Of a stretch of 64,000 nucleotides of DNA, positions 9,884-15,821 are shown one piece after another; positions within the stretch are counted from its first letter, which is position 1; the number at the start of each line of letters is the position of its first letter. Under the pieces are notes generated by a model that was given only the letters and a program-made list of their open reading frames with translations, searched no databases and was not told where the DNA came from. A program made the translations under genes and the position numbers. Source of the DNA: Saprospiraceae bacterium (GTDB lineage: Bacteria; Bacteroidota; Bacteroidia; Chitinophagales; Saprospiraceae); NCBI GenBank assembly GCA_013214355.1, contig JABSSL010000077.1, positions 93,212 to 157,211 of the forward strand. The letters are read 5' to 3'.

Positions 9884-10219
9884 ATGAAGCAAGCTCTACT
9901 ATCTATCATTTTTTTACTTTCCATCTCCGCAATAGCTACAGCGCAAAAAACTAACCCACAACTTGCCTTAAATTCATCTTCGAAAAAGATTGAAATCAAG
10001 GTTTTTCCAAATCCAGTTACCAATCATTTCAGTATTAACAACCAGAAAGAAGTCAAGCAGATCATTGTCTTCAATATGATTGGAAGAGCCATGAAGCGTT
10101 ACAACTATGTAGCTGGCGAAAAGTATTTTGTAGGTGATCTACCTAAAGGAATGTATCTAATTCAATTCTTGGATCCCAAAAGTAAAATCATCACTACTCA
10201 GCGCGTGAGTAAGCGTTAA
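9884..10219 (+). CDS. Minimal secreted protein: signal peptide plus bare T9SS C-terminal sorting domain
   Basis: 111 residues. A signal peptide (LLSIIFLLSISAIATAQ, cleavage after about residue 21) is followed by a linker of only ~17 residues. The rest is a complete type A sorting domain: IKVFPNPVTNHFSI, IIVFNMIGRAMKRY, LPKGMYLIQFLD and a basic KIITTQRVSKR end. There is no passenger domain. T9SS normally removes this domain and attaches the passenger to the surface, so here almost nothing would remain after cleavage. It may be a decayed secreted protein, a modulator or substrate mimic of the secretion machinery, or an uncleaved structural peptide. No frameshifted passenger is seen upstream. 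It stands alone, with an inverted-repeat operator candidate in front. Confidence 0.8.
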   Translation: MKQALLSIIFLLSISAIATAQKTNPQLALNSSSKKIEIKVFPNPVTNHFSINNQKEVKQIIVFNMIGRAMKRYNYVAGEKYFVGDLPKGMYLIQFLDPKSKIITTQRVSKR

Positions 10220-10253
10220 TTCACAATATCAACAAGTTTGGATCGCATGATTT

Positions 10254-10271
10254 ATACCTAATATTAGGTAT
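10254..10271. promoter_or_regulatory. Perfect 18-bp palindrome upstream of the Lys/Cys-rich microprotein
   Basis: ATACCTAAT followed directly by ATTAGGTAT, a perfect dyad without spacer, 98 bp before the ATG at 10369. Its size suits a metal-responsive dimer of Fur or MntR type, and fur lies next door. No consensus match is claimed. Confidence 0.45.
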
Positions 10272-10310
10272 GAAAATGCTAAAATACGGTATTGCATGAA
10301 CTGCAGTTGA

Positions 10311-10357
10311 AAGCTATTTTTGCACTTAAGTAGATTTTGTCTAAATAAAAATAGCTT
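10311..10357. promoter_or_regulatory. Stem-loop AAGCTATTTTT / AAAAATAGCTT in the leader of the microprotein
   Basis: 11-bp perfect inverted arms (10311-10321 and 10347-10357) with a 25-nt loop, ending 11 bp before the ATG at 10369. If transcribed, the stem would hold the ribosome-loading region close to the start codon. On DNA it could be an operator. Confidence 0.4.
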
Positions 10358-10368
10358 CACAGTAGGAT

Positions 10369-10524
10369 ATGCACCACAATACTAAATCGTCAAATGAATT
10401 AGAGCCAGGCAGTGGCGTGCGACTGCCTTTCCCTTTACAGATTGTGCAACACAAGAGTGTTAAGAAGAAATGTTGTAAGAAGTATAAGAAAGGAAAGCGT
10501 TGTAAGCGCTGTCCAGGTAGGTAA
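10369..10524 (+). CDS. 51-residue Lys/Cys-rich microprotein convergent with fur
   Basis: An ATG at 10369 opens a 51-codon frame ending TAA at 10522-10524. The first half is unremarkable (MHHNTKSSNELEPGSG). The last ~20 residues are almost all Lys, Arg and Cys: KKKCCKKYKKGKRC then KRCPGR, giving CC...C..C spacing that could bind a metal or nucleic acid. I recall similar short KKxCCKKYKKGKxCKxCP tails in other Bacteroidota proteins, but that is memory and not a search. The gene ends 22 bp before the end of fur on the opposite strand. A palindrome and a stem-loop precede it. Codon choice (many AAG/AAA/TGT) fits real coding. The function is unknown. Confidence 0.6.
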   Translation: MHHNTKSSNELEPGSGVRLPFPLQIVQHKSVKKKCCKKYKKGKRCKRCPGR

Positions 10525-10546
10525 GGGAAGTAATTTTTTGGATCAA

Positions 10547-10972
10547 CTAATCCTGGCAATTATCACAGCGCCCATTCATTACTAGATGGGTTGATTTTAC
10601 GACAAAGCCTTTCGGAGCATTTACTTTCGGTGGCGAAACCTCTTCTATACAAAAGGTCTTACCACAGTCATCACAATGAAAGTGCGCGTGCGCGTCGTGA
10701 TGCGCGTGTTCTGAACAGTTATCCGTACATAAGGCATATTTAGGTGTATGCGTTCCGTCAATAGCTTTATGGATAATTCCTTTCTGTTCAAAAGTTTTCA
10801 ATGTTCGATAAACCGTGATTCGATCAACTCTTTCGAATTGTTTAGTAAGCGTTGCTTCAATGTGTTGTTGAGAAACCGCCATATCACTTTCTAGGAAAAT
10901 CTCTAGAATTCCCTGCCTCATGACAGTTTTTCGTAAACCATTATCTACAAGTATATCAAGCGCTTTATCCAT
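10547..10972 (-). CDS. Fur-family metal-responsive transcriptional regulator
   Basis: 141 residues. The N-terminal winged helix (about 10-75) carries the family motif RVDRITVYRTLKTFEQKG. The C-terminal dimerisation domain has the structural zinc site CxxC twice (Cys100/Cys103 in HFHCDDCGKTFC and Cys136/Cys139 in GRCDNCQD). A His-rich stretch (SEHAHHDAHAHFHC) supplies the regulatory metal ligands. It is a repressor of the Fur/Zur/PerR superfamily, and which metal it senses cannot be told from sequence alone. The very His-rich linker is more pronounced than in textbook Fur and might favour zinc. It is convergent with the microprotein at 10369. The promoter lies in the 195 bp upstream. Confidence 0.93.
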   Translation of the reverse strand: MDKALDILVDNGLRKTVMRQGILEIFLESDMAVSQQHIEATLTKQFERVDRITVYRTLKTFEQKGIIHKAIDGTHTPKYALCTDNCSEHAHHDAHAHFHCDDCGKTFCIEEVSPPKVNAPKGFVVKSTHLVMNGRCDNCQD

Positions 10973-11099
10973 TTTATGTGCTTCCTTGAGTTTTGCACAA
11001 ATTAAAACATCTCCGGCTAAATGTCCACCCTGGACCTGAAAAGGTGTACCTATTAGTTGGATTTTAGGCTTCTAACTGCAAAAACCTTCAAGTGATTGA

Positions 11100-11136
11100 C
11101 AAAAAATAGCCCAAGTAGTATTCAACTACTTGAGCT
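11100..11136 (-). terminator. Rho-independent terminator of the 11168-11701 gene
   Basis: On the minus strand AGCTCAAGTAGT pairs with ACTACTTGGGCT (one G-T/mismatch), followed by ATTTTTTG. It lies 31 bp past the stop codon of the secreted-protein gene. This is a classic stem plus T-run. Confidence 0.85.
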
Positions 11137-11167
11137 AGGCAAGCTTTATTTGGTTAATGATCTTTGT

Positions 11168-11701
11168 TTACCTTCTACGAGAGGTAAAGATTCTGGAGAT
11201 GGGCCATTCCATTTGATAGAAAGGAACGATGAATTTTCCAGGTTTCCCTACCTTTTTCCCTTTCTCGTTAAAAGTTTTGATGGTCATTGCAATCACATCC
11301 TTTCGGACATCCATTTCTAGTAATAAGAACGGCTTCCCTACTCCATAATCGATCTTAGCTCTCGAAATGCCTTCATGCGTACGCAACGTAAAATCCTTGT
11401 TGAAAGGAGCTGCTCCTTCCGCAATATGCTTGTAGTTGCAATTGATTTGGAAATTTTGTGGCTTTTCATCGGGAGATAAGCGGGAAGGAAAGACAATAAA
11501 GGTTCCGTCATCAAAAAATCGGAAATACGTCTTCAAATCCTTACGGCCGTCAGGAGAAAGTGAGGCTGCTAACTCATATACCCCATCGGTTCGAAGTTTC
11601 CCGGCTTCTTCTGGTAGTTGATATTTTTCGCCTAAAGTTTGGGCAGAAATAGATAGGGCAAGAAATAGCATAGCAATGCTTAGCACAGTGATTTTGTACA
11701 T
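11168..11701 (-). CDS. Small secreted protein of unknown function
   Basis: 177 residues from the ATG at 11701, which starts a good signal peptide (MYKITVLSIAMLFLALSISAQ, cleavage after about residue 21). An upstream in-frame ATG at 11761 would add 20 residues before the signal and is less likely. The mature part is a beta-rich domain with alternating strands (DLKTYFRFFDDGTFIVFPSR, KPFLLLEMDVRKDVIAMTIKTF) and no catalytic motif I recognise. It resembles small lipocalin-like or stress-induced exported proteins only in general character. It has its own terminator (11100-11136). An inverted-repeat element containing a G-quadruplex motif lies about 130 bp upstream of its start. Confidence 0.75.
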   Translation of the reverse strand: MYKITVLSIAMLFLALSISAQTLGEKYQLPEEAGKLRTDGVYELAASLSPDGRKDLKTYFRFFDDGTFIVFPSRLSPDEKPQNFQINCNYKHIAEGAAPFNKDFTLRTHEGISRAKIDYGVGKPFLLLEMDVRKDVIAMTIKTFNEKGKKVGKPGKFIVPFYQMEWPISRIFTSRRR

Positions 11702-11833
11702 AATCAAAAATTGGGATGAATAAATAATTGACTGGACGTACCACTGAGCATTTAAGTACAAATAACGATTTTAGGTGTTCTCATAGATTTTCCATCTGTC
11801 CTTATCAGTGGAAAAACAGTTTGACTAAAAGTG

Positions 11834-11931
11834 CTTGTAAGTACGTCGTATTAGAATTTTTACCGGGGTGGGAAGCTGGGGAGATTGGGGATAAAGCTTT
11901 ATGAGACTCACTAATACAACGTACTTCAAGC
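11834..11931. repeat. ~20-bp inverted repeat enclosing a canonical G-quadruplex motif
   Basis: AAGTACGTCGTATTAG (11839-11854) pairs with CTAATACAACGTACTT (11911-11926) at 15 of 16 positions. Pairing continues outward (GCTTG with CAAGC) past a one-base bulge. The 56-bp interior holds four G-tracts on the plus strand with loops of 1, 5 and 5 nt (11865-11868, 11870-11872, 11878-11881, 11887-11890), which meets the G3+N1-7 rule. It sits between the start of the secreted gene at 11701 and the end of the OMP gene at 11998, so it is not a simple terminator for either. It could be a MITE/REP-like element, an ncRNA or a regulatory DNA structure. Confidence 0.6.
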
Positions 11932-11997
11932 TTGGAAAATTTTATAGATTCAAAAAAACTGTTCCACATGGCCAATACCACGGGAAAAGCTTCTTCA

Positions 11998-12582
11998 TTA
12001 TATGGTTATTCGCAATCCTATAGAGATATGCGTTAAATCAATGGGTTCGCTGTCCACACTGCCTTTAAACCCCTTGAAATAACGAGCAGATCCTTGTACT
12101 GAGATATTAGGCGTAAACTGATAGTAGGGAGCCAACGTCACCCCAACCTGTGGACTCACATCGCTAAATGCATTTCCTGAGCCGCCGCCAAAGCTATTGT
12201 TGTATTTGATAAAAGCTGCTCCCCCACTGACCATGATCGGAAGTTTGAAGTTTTCAACAATATCCACAACATATCCAATAGACCCATGCAGGGACGATCC
12301 ACTTTCAAAGTTTCCTTCTTCAAAAGTACCTGCCAAAGCTGAAGCAAATTGTATTTGGCCAATGATGTTTTGGTACTGCAGATCACCAAAGACACTGACT
12401 AGGCTACCGGCATCATCCGAATTTCCATAAGTCACATTCGGGGCAATTCCATAGGAGGCGCCTAGTGATAATTTGAGATCCTTGTTCTGTGCTTGTGCAT
12501 TTGCGATACCTAGCCCAAAAGCAACTACCAATAGAAGGTTTCTAATGACTTCATACCGAAAGAAATTACTGATGTGTTTCAT
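11998..12582 (-). CDS. Outer-membrane beta-barrel protein (OmpW/Opa-like size)
   Basis: 194 residues. A signal peptide ends near residue 32 (LLLVVAFGLGIANAQAQ). The rest is alternating amphipathic strands with glycine/aromatic girdles (LKLSLGASYGIAPNVTYG, SSLHGSIGYVVDIVENFKL, VSPQVGVTLAPYYQFTPNISVQG) and the typical terminal strand HISIGLRITI. Length fits an 8-stranded barrel. The pattern is that of generic 'outer membrane beta-barrel protein' families in Bacteroidota, and no substrate can be inferred. It is monocistronic by spacing. Confidence 0.8.
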   Translation of the reverse strand: MKHISNFFRYEVIRNLLLVVAFGLGIANAQAQNKDLKLSLGASYGIAPNVTYGNSDDAGSLVSVFGDLQYQNIIGQIQFASALAGTFEEGNFESGSSLHGSIGYVVDIVENFKLPIMVSGGAAFIKYNNSFGGGSGNAFSDVSPQVGVTLAPYYQFTPNISVQGSARYFKGFKGSVDSEPIDLTHISIGLRITI

Positions 12583-12912
12583 CTTATACTTTTTGCAGAT
12601 GTGAGAAAATAAGTAGCCTACTTCTCATATTAGGCGCTCGAGGGGGAACATAACATGTAGGAAGAAAGCTTCATTTGTGTTGTCTTTACAAGTCTACAAG
12701 CTTTATCTGCTCAAGTAAAATTTAGGTGGTGGACAAAAGGGGGACATGGAAATGTTTCTATATCGACGGAGAGTATTGTTGGTGATGAGGGCTAGGGTAC
12801 GGTTGGTGGAAAACACCAACCTATGGCTTGGGAGATACGGCTTAAACTTATTGAAGTGCTTGCATTAGTAAGACATTCACATTAACTTACCTATCATCGC
12901 AAACTCTCTAAA
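12583..12912. other. Intergenic region with a GGTTGGTG-gaaaa-CACCAACC hairpin
   Basis: 330 bp between divergent genes, without an ORF. The clear element is a perfect 8-bp stem with a GAAAA loop (12801-12821), 92 bp before the ATG at 12913. It has no T-run on the plus strand, so it looks more like a leader hairpin or operator than a terminator. Confidence 0.5.
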
Positions 12913-13248
12913 ATGTCAAAAAAGCATCGTGGGCGTATCCAAGCACAGGGGGGCAGAACCGAAAAATCGGAAAATTGGTCACAAGATGAACCTCTTTCCA
13001 AAACAGATGGTTTGAATTTATTGGACAAGCTTTGGAACAATTTAACGAAGGAGGAGCGGGCAGCCCGTCAAAAACAATATGAGGATGCCCGACGATATAT
13101 CGAGAATGTGGATGGCGGCATCGATGCTGTGAAGAAGAAAACCTTTCGCAATCGAAAAACCAAAGATGTGCGCATTGATATCGAAATTTTAGCAGGAACC
13201 GCATTTCTTTTGTTGCTAGGTGTTTTATTATTTTATATGATCTTTTAA
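12913..13248 (+). CDS. Small tail-anchored protein of unknown function
   Basis: 111 residues. A basic N-terminus (SKKHRGRIQAQGGRTEK) is followed by a charged, helical middle (LDKLWNNLTKEERAARQKQYEDARRYIE, about 38-65) and a single C-terminal membrane segment (LAGTAFLLLLGVLLFYMIF, 93-111), so most of it should face the cytoplasm. No domain is recognised. The next gene starts 14 bp downstream on the same strand, so the two are probably co-transcribed. Confidence 0.72.
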   Translation: MSKKHRGRIQAQGGRTEKSENWSQDEPLSKTDGLNLLDKLWNNLTKEERAARQKQYEDARRYIENVDGGIDAVKKKTFRNRKTKDVRIDIEILAGTAFLLLLGVLLFYMIF

Positions 13249-13262
13249 TTGACCGTTTTGCC

Positions 13263-13682
13263 ATGACCAAGTTCTTATACGCGGATTTTTTGGAAAACAA
13301 AAGAACGTACAACCTTGCACAAGGGGCATGGAAAAGACTATTCAGCAGCCTTTTACAAGAATACGGATATACGTACACTCCTTATATCAATCAAACCCAA
13401 AATGGCAAAAAGGAATACGACGGTAACCCTATCTTTAGCGCATTCATCCCTGAAATAAATCGGGCCATTCGGATTATTCAGGTTGCGCCAGACGATGATG
13501 GAGATGAAATTTCTGCCTGGATTGATGATATTGAGTTGAAGGAAAAAGTAAAGGAACTGGTGTTGGATTTAAAACTTTCTAAGAAAGCAAAATCTACCGC
13601 CAGAGATATAATCAAGGCCTGGCTAATAGATCAACTTGATAACGTCACTTTAGATCAATTACTAGCGCACCAAACCAACTAA
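13263..13682 (+). CDS. Conserved-looking hypothetical cytoplasmic protein
   Basis: 139 residues, with no signal peptide or membrane segment. The N-terminal half is mixed alpha/beta with several Tyr (YGYTYTPYINQTQNGKKEYDG) and a strand IRIIQVAPDDDGDEISAWIDD. The C-terminal half is charged helix (ELKEKVKELVLDLKLSKKAKSTARDIIKAWL). I do not recognise a family. Its reading frame, start 14 bp after the tail-anchored gene, and codon use support a real gene. The two may act together at the inner membrane, which is only positional inference. Confidence 0.7.
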   Translation: MTKFLYADFLENKRTYNLAQGAWKRLFSSLLQEYGYTYTPYINQTQNGKKEYDGNPIFSAFIPEINRAIRIIQVAPDDDGDEISAWIDDIELKEKVKELVLDLKLSKKAKSTARDIIKAWLIDQLDNVTLDQLLAHQTN

Positions 13683-14146
13683 TATCCTATCTACCCAGTC
13701 AAAAAGGCTATTACCTTTTGATGCAAAAAAGAGGATTATAGCTTTGCCTACGGAATGGCTAGGCGTCACTGCAACCCTCTTTTTTTATCTTGTATTCCTC
13801 CTCCATCCCATTCACACCAACCTAACGCAGTTATATAGCGTTCAGCAGCCCCCCTCACCTACTGCCCAAAAGGGACGCATGCTAATACAGCCATTCGTGC
13901 CTGTCCTCTCCCGATGGGAATCGGGATGCGGAGGCACTCATAGCTGGCTAGCTCTCGTAGCTTTCAGCGGAAGCTTCACAACTGTTTAGTTTGGTCGCTA
14001 CGGCAGGTCGCCGCTGTGCTTAGCCATTCCTCATTCCAACGGCTTTATTGCCTGCTCCCTATGCTCGCTGCTCTTTCTCCTCATTAGTAGTACCAAAAAA
14101 CAGTACAGCCACTTCATCGGAACTCGCGGTGAGTCGAGAATCACAA
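13683..14146. other. Structured non-coding region at the edge of the accessory patch
   Basis: 464 bp without a credible gene. From 13725 a nested structure is visible: AAAAAAGAGG (13725-13734) pairs with CCTCTTTTTT (13776-13785), and inside it GCCTA (13746-13750) pairs with TAGGC (13760-13764). This reads as a terminator for the preceding genes or a small RNA. Further on, CCCGATGGGAATCGGG (about 13912-13927), AGCTGGCTAGCT and GAAGCTTC form more short hairpins. This stretch is GC-richer than its flanks and has no long ORF on either strand. Confidence 0.5.
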
Positions 14147-14665
14147 TTATTTTAATACTTTTCGTCGTTTAGCCTCTTTTAGCAAAAAGGGAGGAAGATA
14201 TTCCTCATTCGATATTATTTCTGATTGGAATAATGTATTAGAATCTGGACTGATTTTTCGTAAATCTGCAATAAAACCACCATCGTCTTTCGCTGAGTAT
14301 AGATTACCATCTACGAATGTGATTTCGTAAAAAAGAGCATTATAGTCTCCGGCTGGATACATGTATTCTCTAAGGGAATAAATATAGGTTACCGTATCGC
14401 TATTAATTTTTGTTTCTCCCACTTTGAATGGAACTGTAACAATTGGAACCTCTTTTTTCCATGTTTTTCCTTCACCGTCAACTAAATTGACTAACCTAGA
14501 ACTTCCACTACAATTCAAGCTATATATATACCAAGTTGCTGTAGACAACAAAGTATCTTCATTTATGGTAATCTCGTCACTGCTTAGCAAAGAGTGCTCT
14601 TTTTTATTTTCTGTGCAAAAAAATAAGGATGTGCAACAGAGTCCTGTAAGAATCAAAATTCTCAT
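14147..14665 (-). CDS. Lipoprotein, candidate immunity partner of the adjacent toxin-like gene
   Basis: 172 residues with a lipoprotein signal (MRILILTGLCCTSLFFC, acylated Cys probably 17, or 10/11). The mature part is beta-rich (TATWYIYSLNCSGSSRLV, TVTYIYSLREYMYPAGDYNALFYEITFVDGNLYS) and ends in a basic tail (LLKEAKRRKVLK). No family is recognised. The start codon follows the stop of the toxin-like gene by one base, the tight arrangement of effector-immunity pairs. Envelope-anchored immunity proteins are known for toxins acting in the periplasm. Calling it immunity rests on position and size only. It is AT-richer than neighbouring core genes, consistent with horizontal acquisition. Confidence 0.65.
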   Translation of the reverse strand: MRILILTGLCCTSLFFCTENKKEHSLLSSDEITINEDTLLSTATWYIYSLNCSGSSRLVNLVDGEGKTWKKEVPIVTVPFKVGETKINSDTVTYIYSLREYMYPAGDYNALFYEITFVDGNLYSAKDDGGFIADLRKISPDSNTLFQSEIISNEEYLPPFLLKEAKRRKVLK

Positions 14666-14666
14666 T

Positions 14667-15260
14667 CTATTTGAAAAATTTTCTTGGTGCTGTAATCAAT
14701 TGAGTACCGCCAATCCCACTTGGATTGTTTCTGAATAGATAGATATTCTCTACACCAATTACAGCATAATATTTATTCGTCCCATATTGTTTTTGTCTAA
14801 GAGTTTTATTTTCTCGATCTGGAATTGAAGGACTCTTATCAAATGTTCCCGGAATCATAGAAGAACCACTCTTTCGCCTTACTCCTTCGGGATGATTAGG
14901 GTGTGTATGAGCTGAATTTTCGTGTTCCAATACAGTATTTGCAACTGTTCCTGGTTTAGCAGTGGAATGATCTACACCAAGTTTATTCCCTTCAGTTTTT
15001 AAGGCAGCGGTATATTCAACATGCAGAGGGACAGGCATATCGCTATTTGCTTCTACAAATGGATGATTTGTAACAAGTTCCGAAGATTCTGTCATACTAT
15101 AAAGCTTTTCCAGGCCATCTACCATGTAGGTGTCTCCGTGACTCCTCAGTTCTGATATATCACTATTGGTGACATTACTAGAATTTTGCAAAGCATCTGT
15201 AGCAGTATTGAACTGTTGAACCTCGCCGCAGTGCATCAGCTTTTCGAGTATGCCCTTCAA
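14667..15260 (-). pseudogene. Headless polymorphic-toxin C-terminal domain, JAB/JAMM-metalloprotease-like
   Basis: The open frame gives 197 residues, but the first ~12 (MKGILEKLMHCG) are read out of frame from the upstream GIY-YIG gene, so the true N-terminal part is missing. The C-terminal ~95 residues look like a JAB-type toxin domain: an HTHPNHPEG motif (HxHP) near residue 119, then SPSIPD (SxxD) near 143, then a strand YYAVIGVENIYLFRN. The HxH plus SxxD set resembles JAMM metal ligands, with a candidate Glu in HVEYTAAL. Such domains are known as tips of Rhs/YD-repeat toxins that cut ubiquitin-like or other proteins. No Rhs core, PAAR or signal peptide is present. It may be a displaced toxin tip kept as a recombination donor, or a dead remnant. 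Confidence 0.55.
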
Positions 15261-15411
15261 AGTAGATGAGCTTAAGCGGTCGCCTTGGACAAGTACTTTT
15301 ATTTAATCCCTGATTGTGGGTCTCAACTCTTTTCTCAAGATTTGCTGTAAATCCAATATAGAGTTTGTGGTCTTTTTGACTAAAGAGGACATAAGTGTAG
15401 AAGAAGGTCAT
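15178..15411 (-). pseudogene. GIY-YIG nuclease-domain gene, truncated at its 3' end
   Basis: 78 residues from the ATG at 15411 (an upstream ATG at 15423 is also possible). The first ~60 are a typical small GIY-YIG (UvrC-type endonuclease) domain: TYVLFSQKDHKLYIGFT holds the two signature strands, with NLEKRVETHNQG after it and the family's PLKLIYFEGHTRKADALRR. The usual ending (a conserved Glu then a lysine-rich helix) is replaced after ALRRG by an unrelated tail STVQYCYRCFAKF. The same bases in another frame encode the toxin-like sequence. The catalytic Glu that follows this point in the family is lost, so the product is probably inactive. The junction is near 15215-15235. Confidence 0.7.
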
Positions 15412-15430
15412 AACTGATACCATTAATTAA

Positions 15431-15480
15431 GGAAACATGTTGAGGAAAGGGATACAGTTATGTGGCGAAAGCCATGAAGG
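15431..15480 (+). repeat. 50-bp direct repeat, copy 1
   Basis: Begins GGAAACATGTTGAGGAAAGG and ends GAAAGCCATGAAGG. The first 25 bp and last 14 bp are nearly or fully identical to copy 2 (15546-15595), with a few differences between. Copy 1 continues into ACTCCGCTGCACTACG and CCTTCACCACA, forming an internal stem TGAAGG/CCTTCA. Confidence 0.8.
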
Positions 15481-15520
15481 ACTCCGCTGCACTACGCCTT
15501 CACCACAATACCTGATCATT

Positions 15521-15540
15521 TAAGATGTCAAGACATCTTA
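15521..15540. repeat. Palindrome between the two direct repeats
   Basis: TAAGATGTC-aa-GACATCTTA, perfect 9-bp arms. It sits midway between the repeat copies and could be a binding site or a recombinase target. Confidence 0.6.
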
Positions 15541-15545
15541 CAATG

Positions 15546-15595
15546 GGAAACATGTTGAGGAAAGGGATACGAATTACTGGTGAAAGCCATGAAGG
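15546..15595 (+). repeat. 50-bp direct repeat, copy 2
   Basis: Second copy, 115 bp after copy 1. Its last 10 bp (GCCATGAAGG, 15586-15595) recur in inverted orientation at 15634-15643, where they form the CCA end and 3' flank of tRNA-Asn. The repeat therefore carries a piece of the tRNA terminus. Confidence 0.8.
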
Positions 15596-15606
15596 CAAAG
15601 AGAGAA

Positions 15607-15637
15607 AAGGACCACGTCCTTTACGAACGTAGTCCTT
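15607..15637 (-). terminator. Terminator-like hairpin after tRNA-Asn
   Basis: On the minus strand AAGGACTACGT pairs with ACGTGGTCCTT (one mismatch) and is followed by TTCTC. It starts 2 bp after the CCA end of the tRNA. Confidence 0.6.
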
Positions 15638-15639
15638 CA

Positions 15640-15716
15640 TGGCGCCCCCTCAAGGACTTGAACCTTGGACCTACGGATTAACAGTCCGCCGCTCTAACCA
15701 GCTGAGCTAAGGAGGC
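15640..15716 (-). tRNA. tRNA-Asn (anticodon GTT)
   Basis: 77 nt including an encoded CCA. The acceptor GCCTCCT pairs with AGGGGGC (one G-T). The D-arm contains AGCTCAGCTGGTTAGAGC. The anticodon stem GCGGA/TCCGT encloses loop CTGTTAA with anticodon GTT. The T-arm is CAAGG-TTCAAGT-CCTTG. All arms fold in the canonical cloverleaf. It delivers asparagine. Accessory DNA lies directly downstream of its 3' end, a common integration position. Confidence 0.97.
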
Positions 15717-15821
15717 TGGTTTCGTGTCTTTGTTGCTCCTTTCTTAAAAGAGCGACGCAAATCTACCACTTTAGAAATAAAAGTGCAATATTTGCGAAAA
15801 TTTTTTTAAATAATAATATCC

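Noticed and set aside
10341..10559. 72-codon frame on the minus strand opposite the Lys/Cys-rich microprotein
   Set aside because: It overlaps the microprotein on the other strand and runs into the end of fur. Its content is the antisense of a Lys/Cys-rich sequence and fits no protein.
12156..12395. Frame inside the outer-membrane barrel gene, same strand
   Set aside because: It is an alternative-frame read of a gene with a clear signal peptide and barrel pattern.
13744..13989. 81-codon frame from a TTG with a hydrophobic N-terminus
   Set aside because: It lies inside the structured GC-rich spacer, begins with a non-ATG codon, overlaps the terminator-like stem and reads PPSPTAQKG then unrelated low-complexity sequence. 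It looks like a chance frame.
15431..15595. CRISPR-like array of two repeats
   Set aside because: Only two copies with internal divergence, 50-bp unit and 65-bp gap containing a palindrome, and no cas genes.
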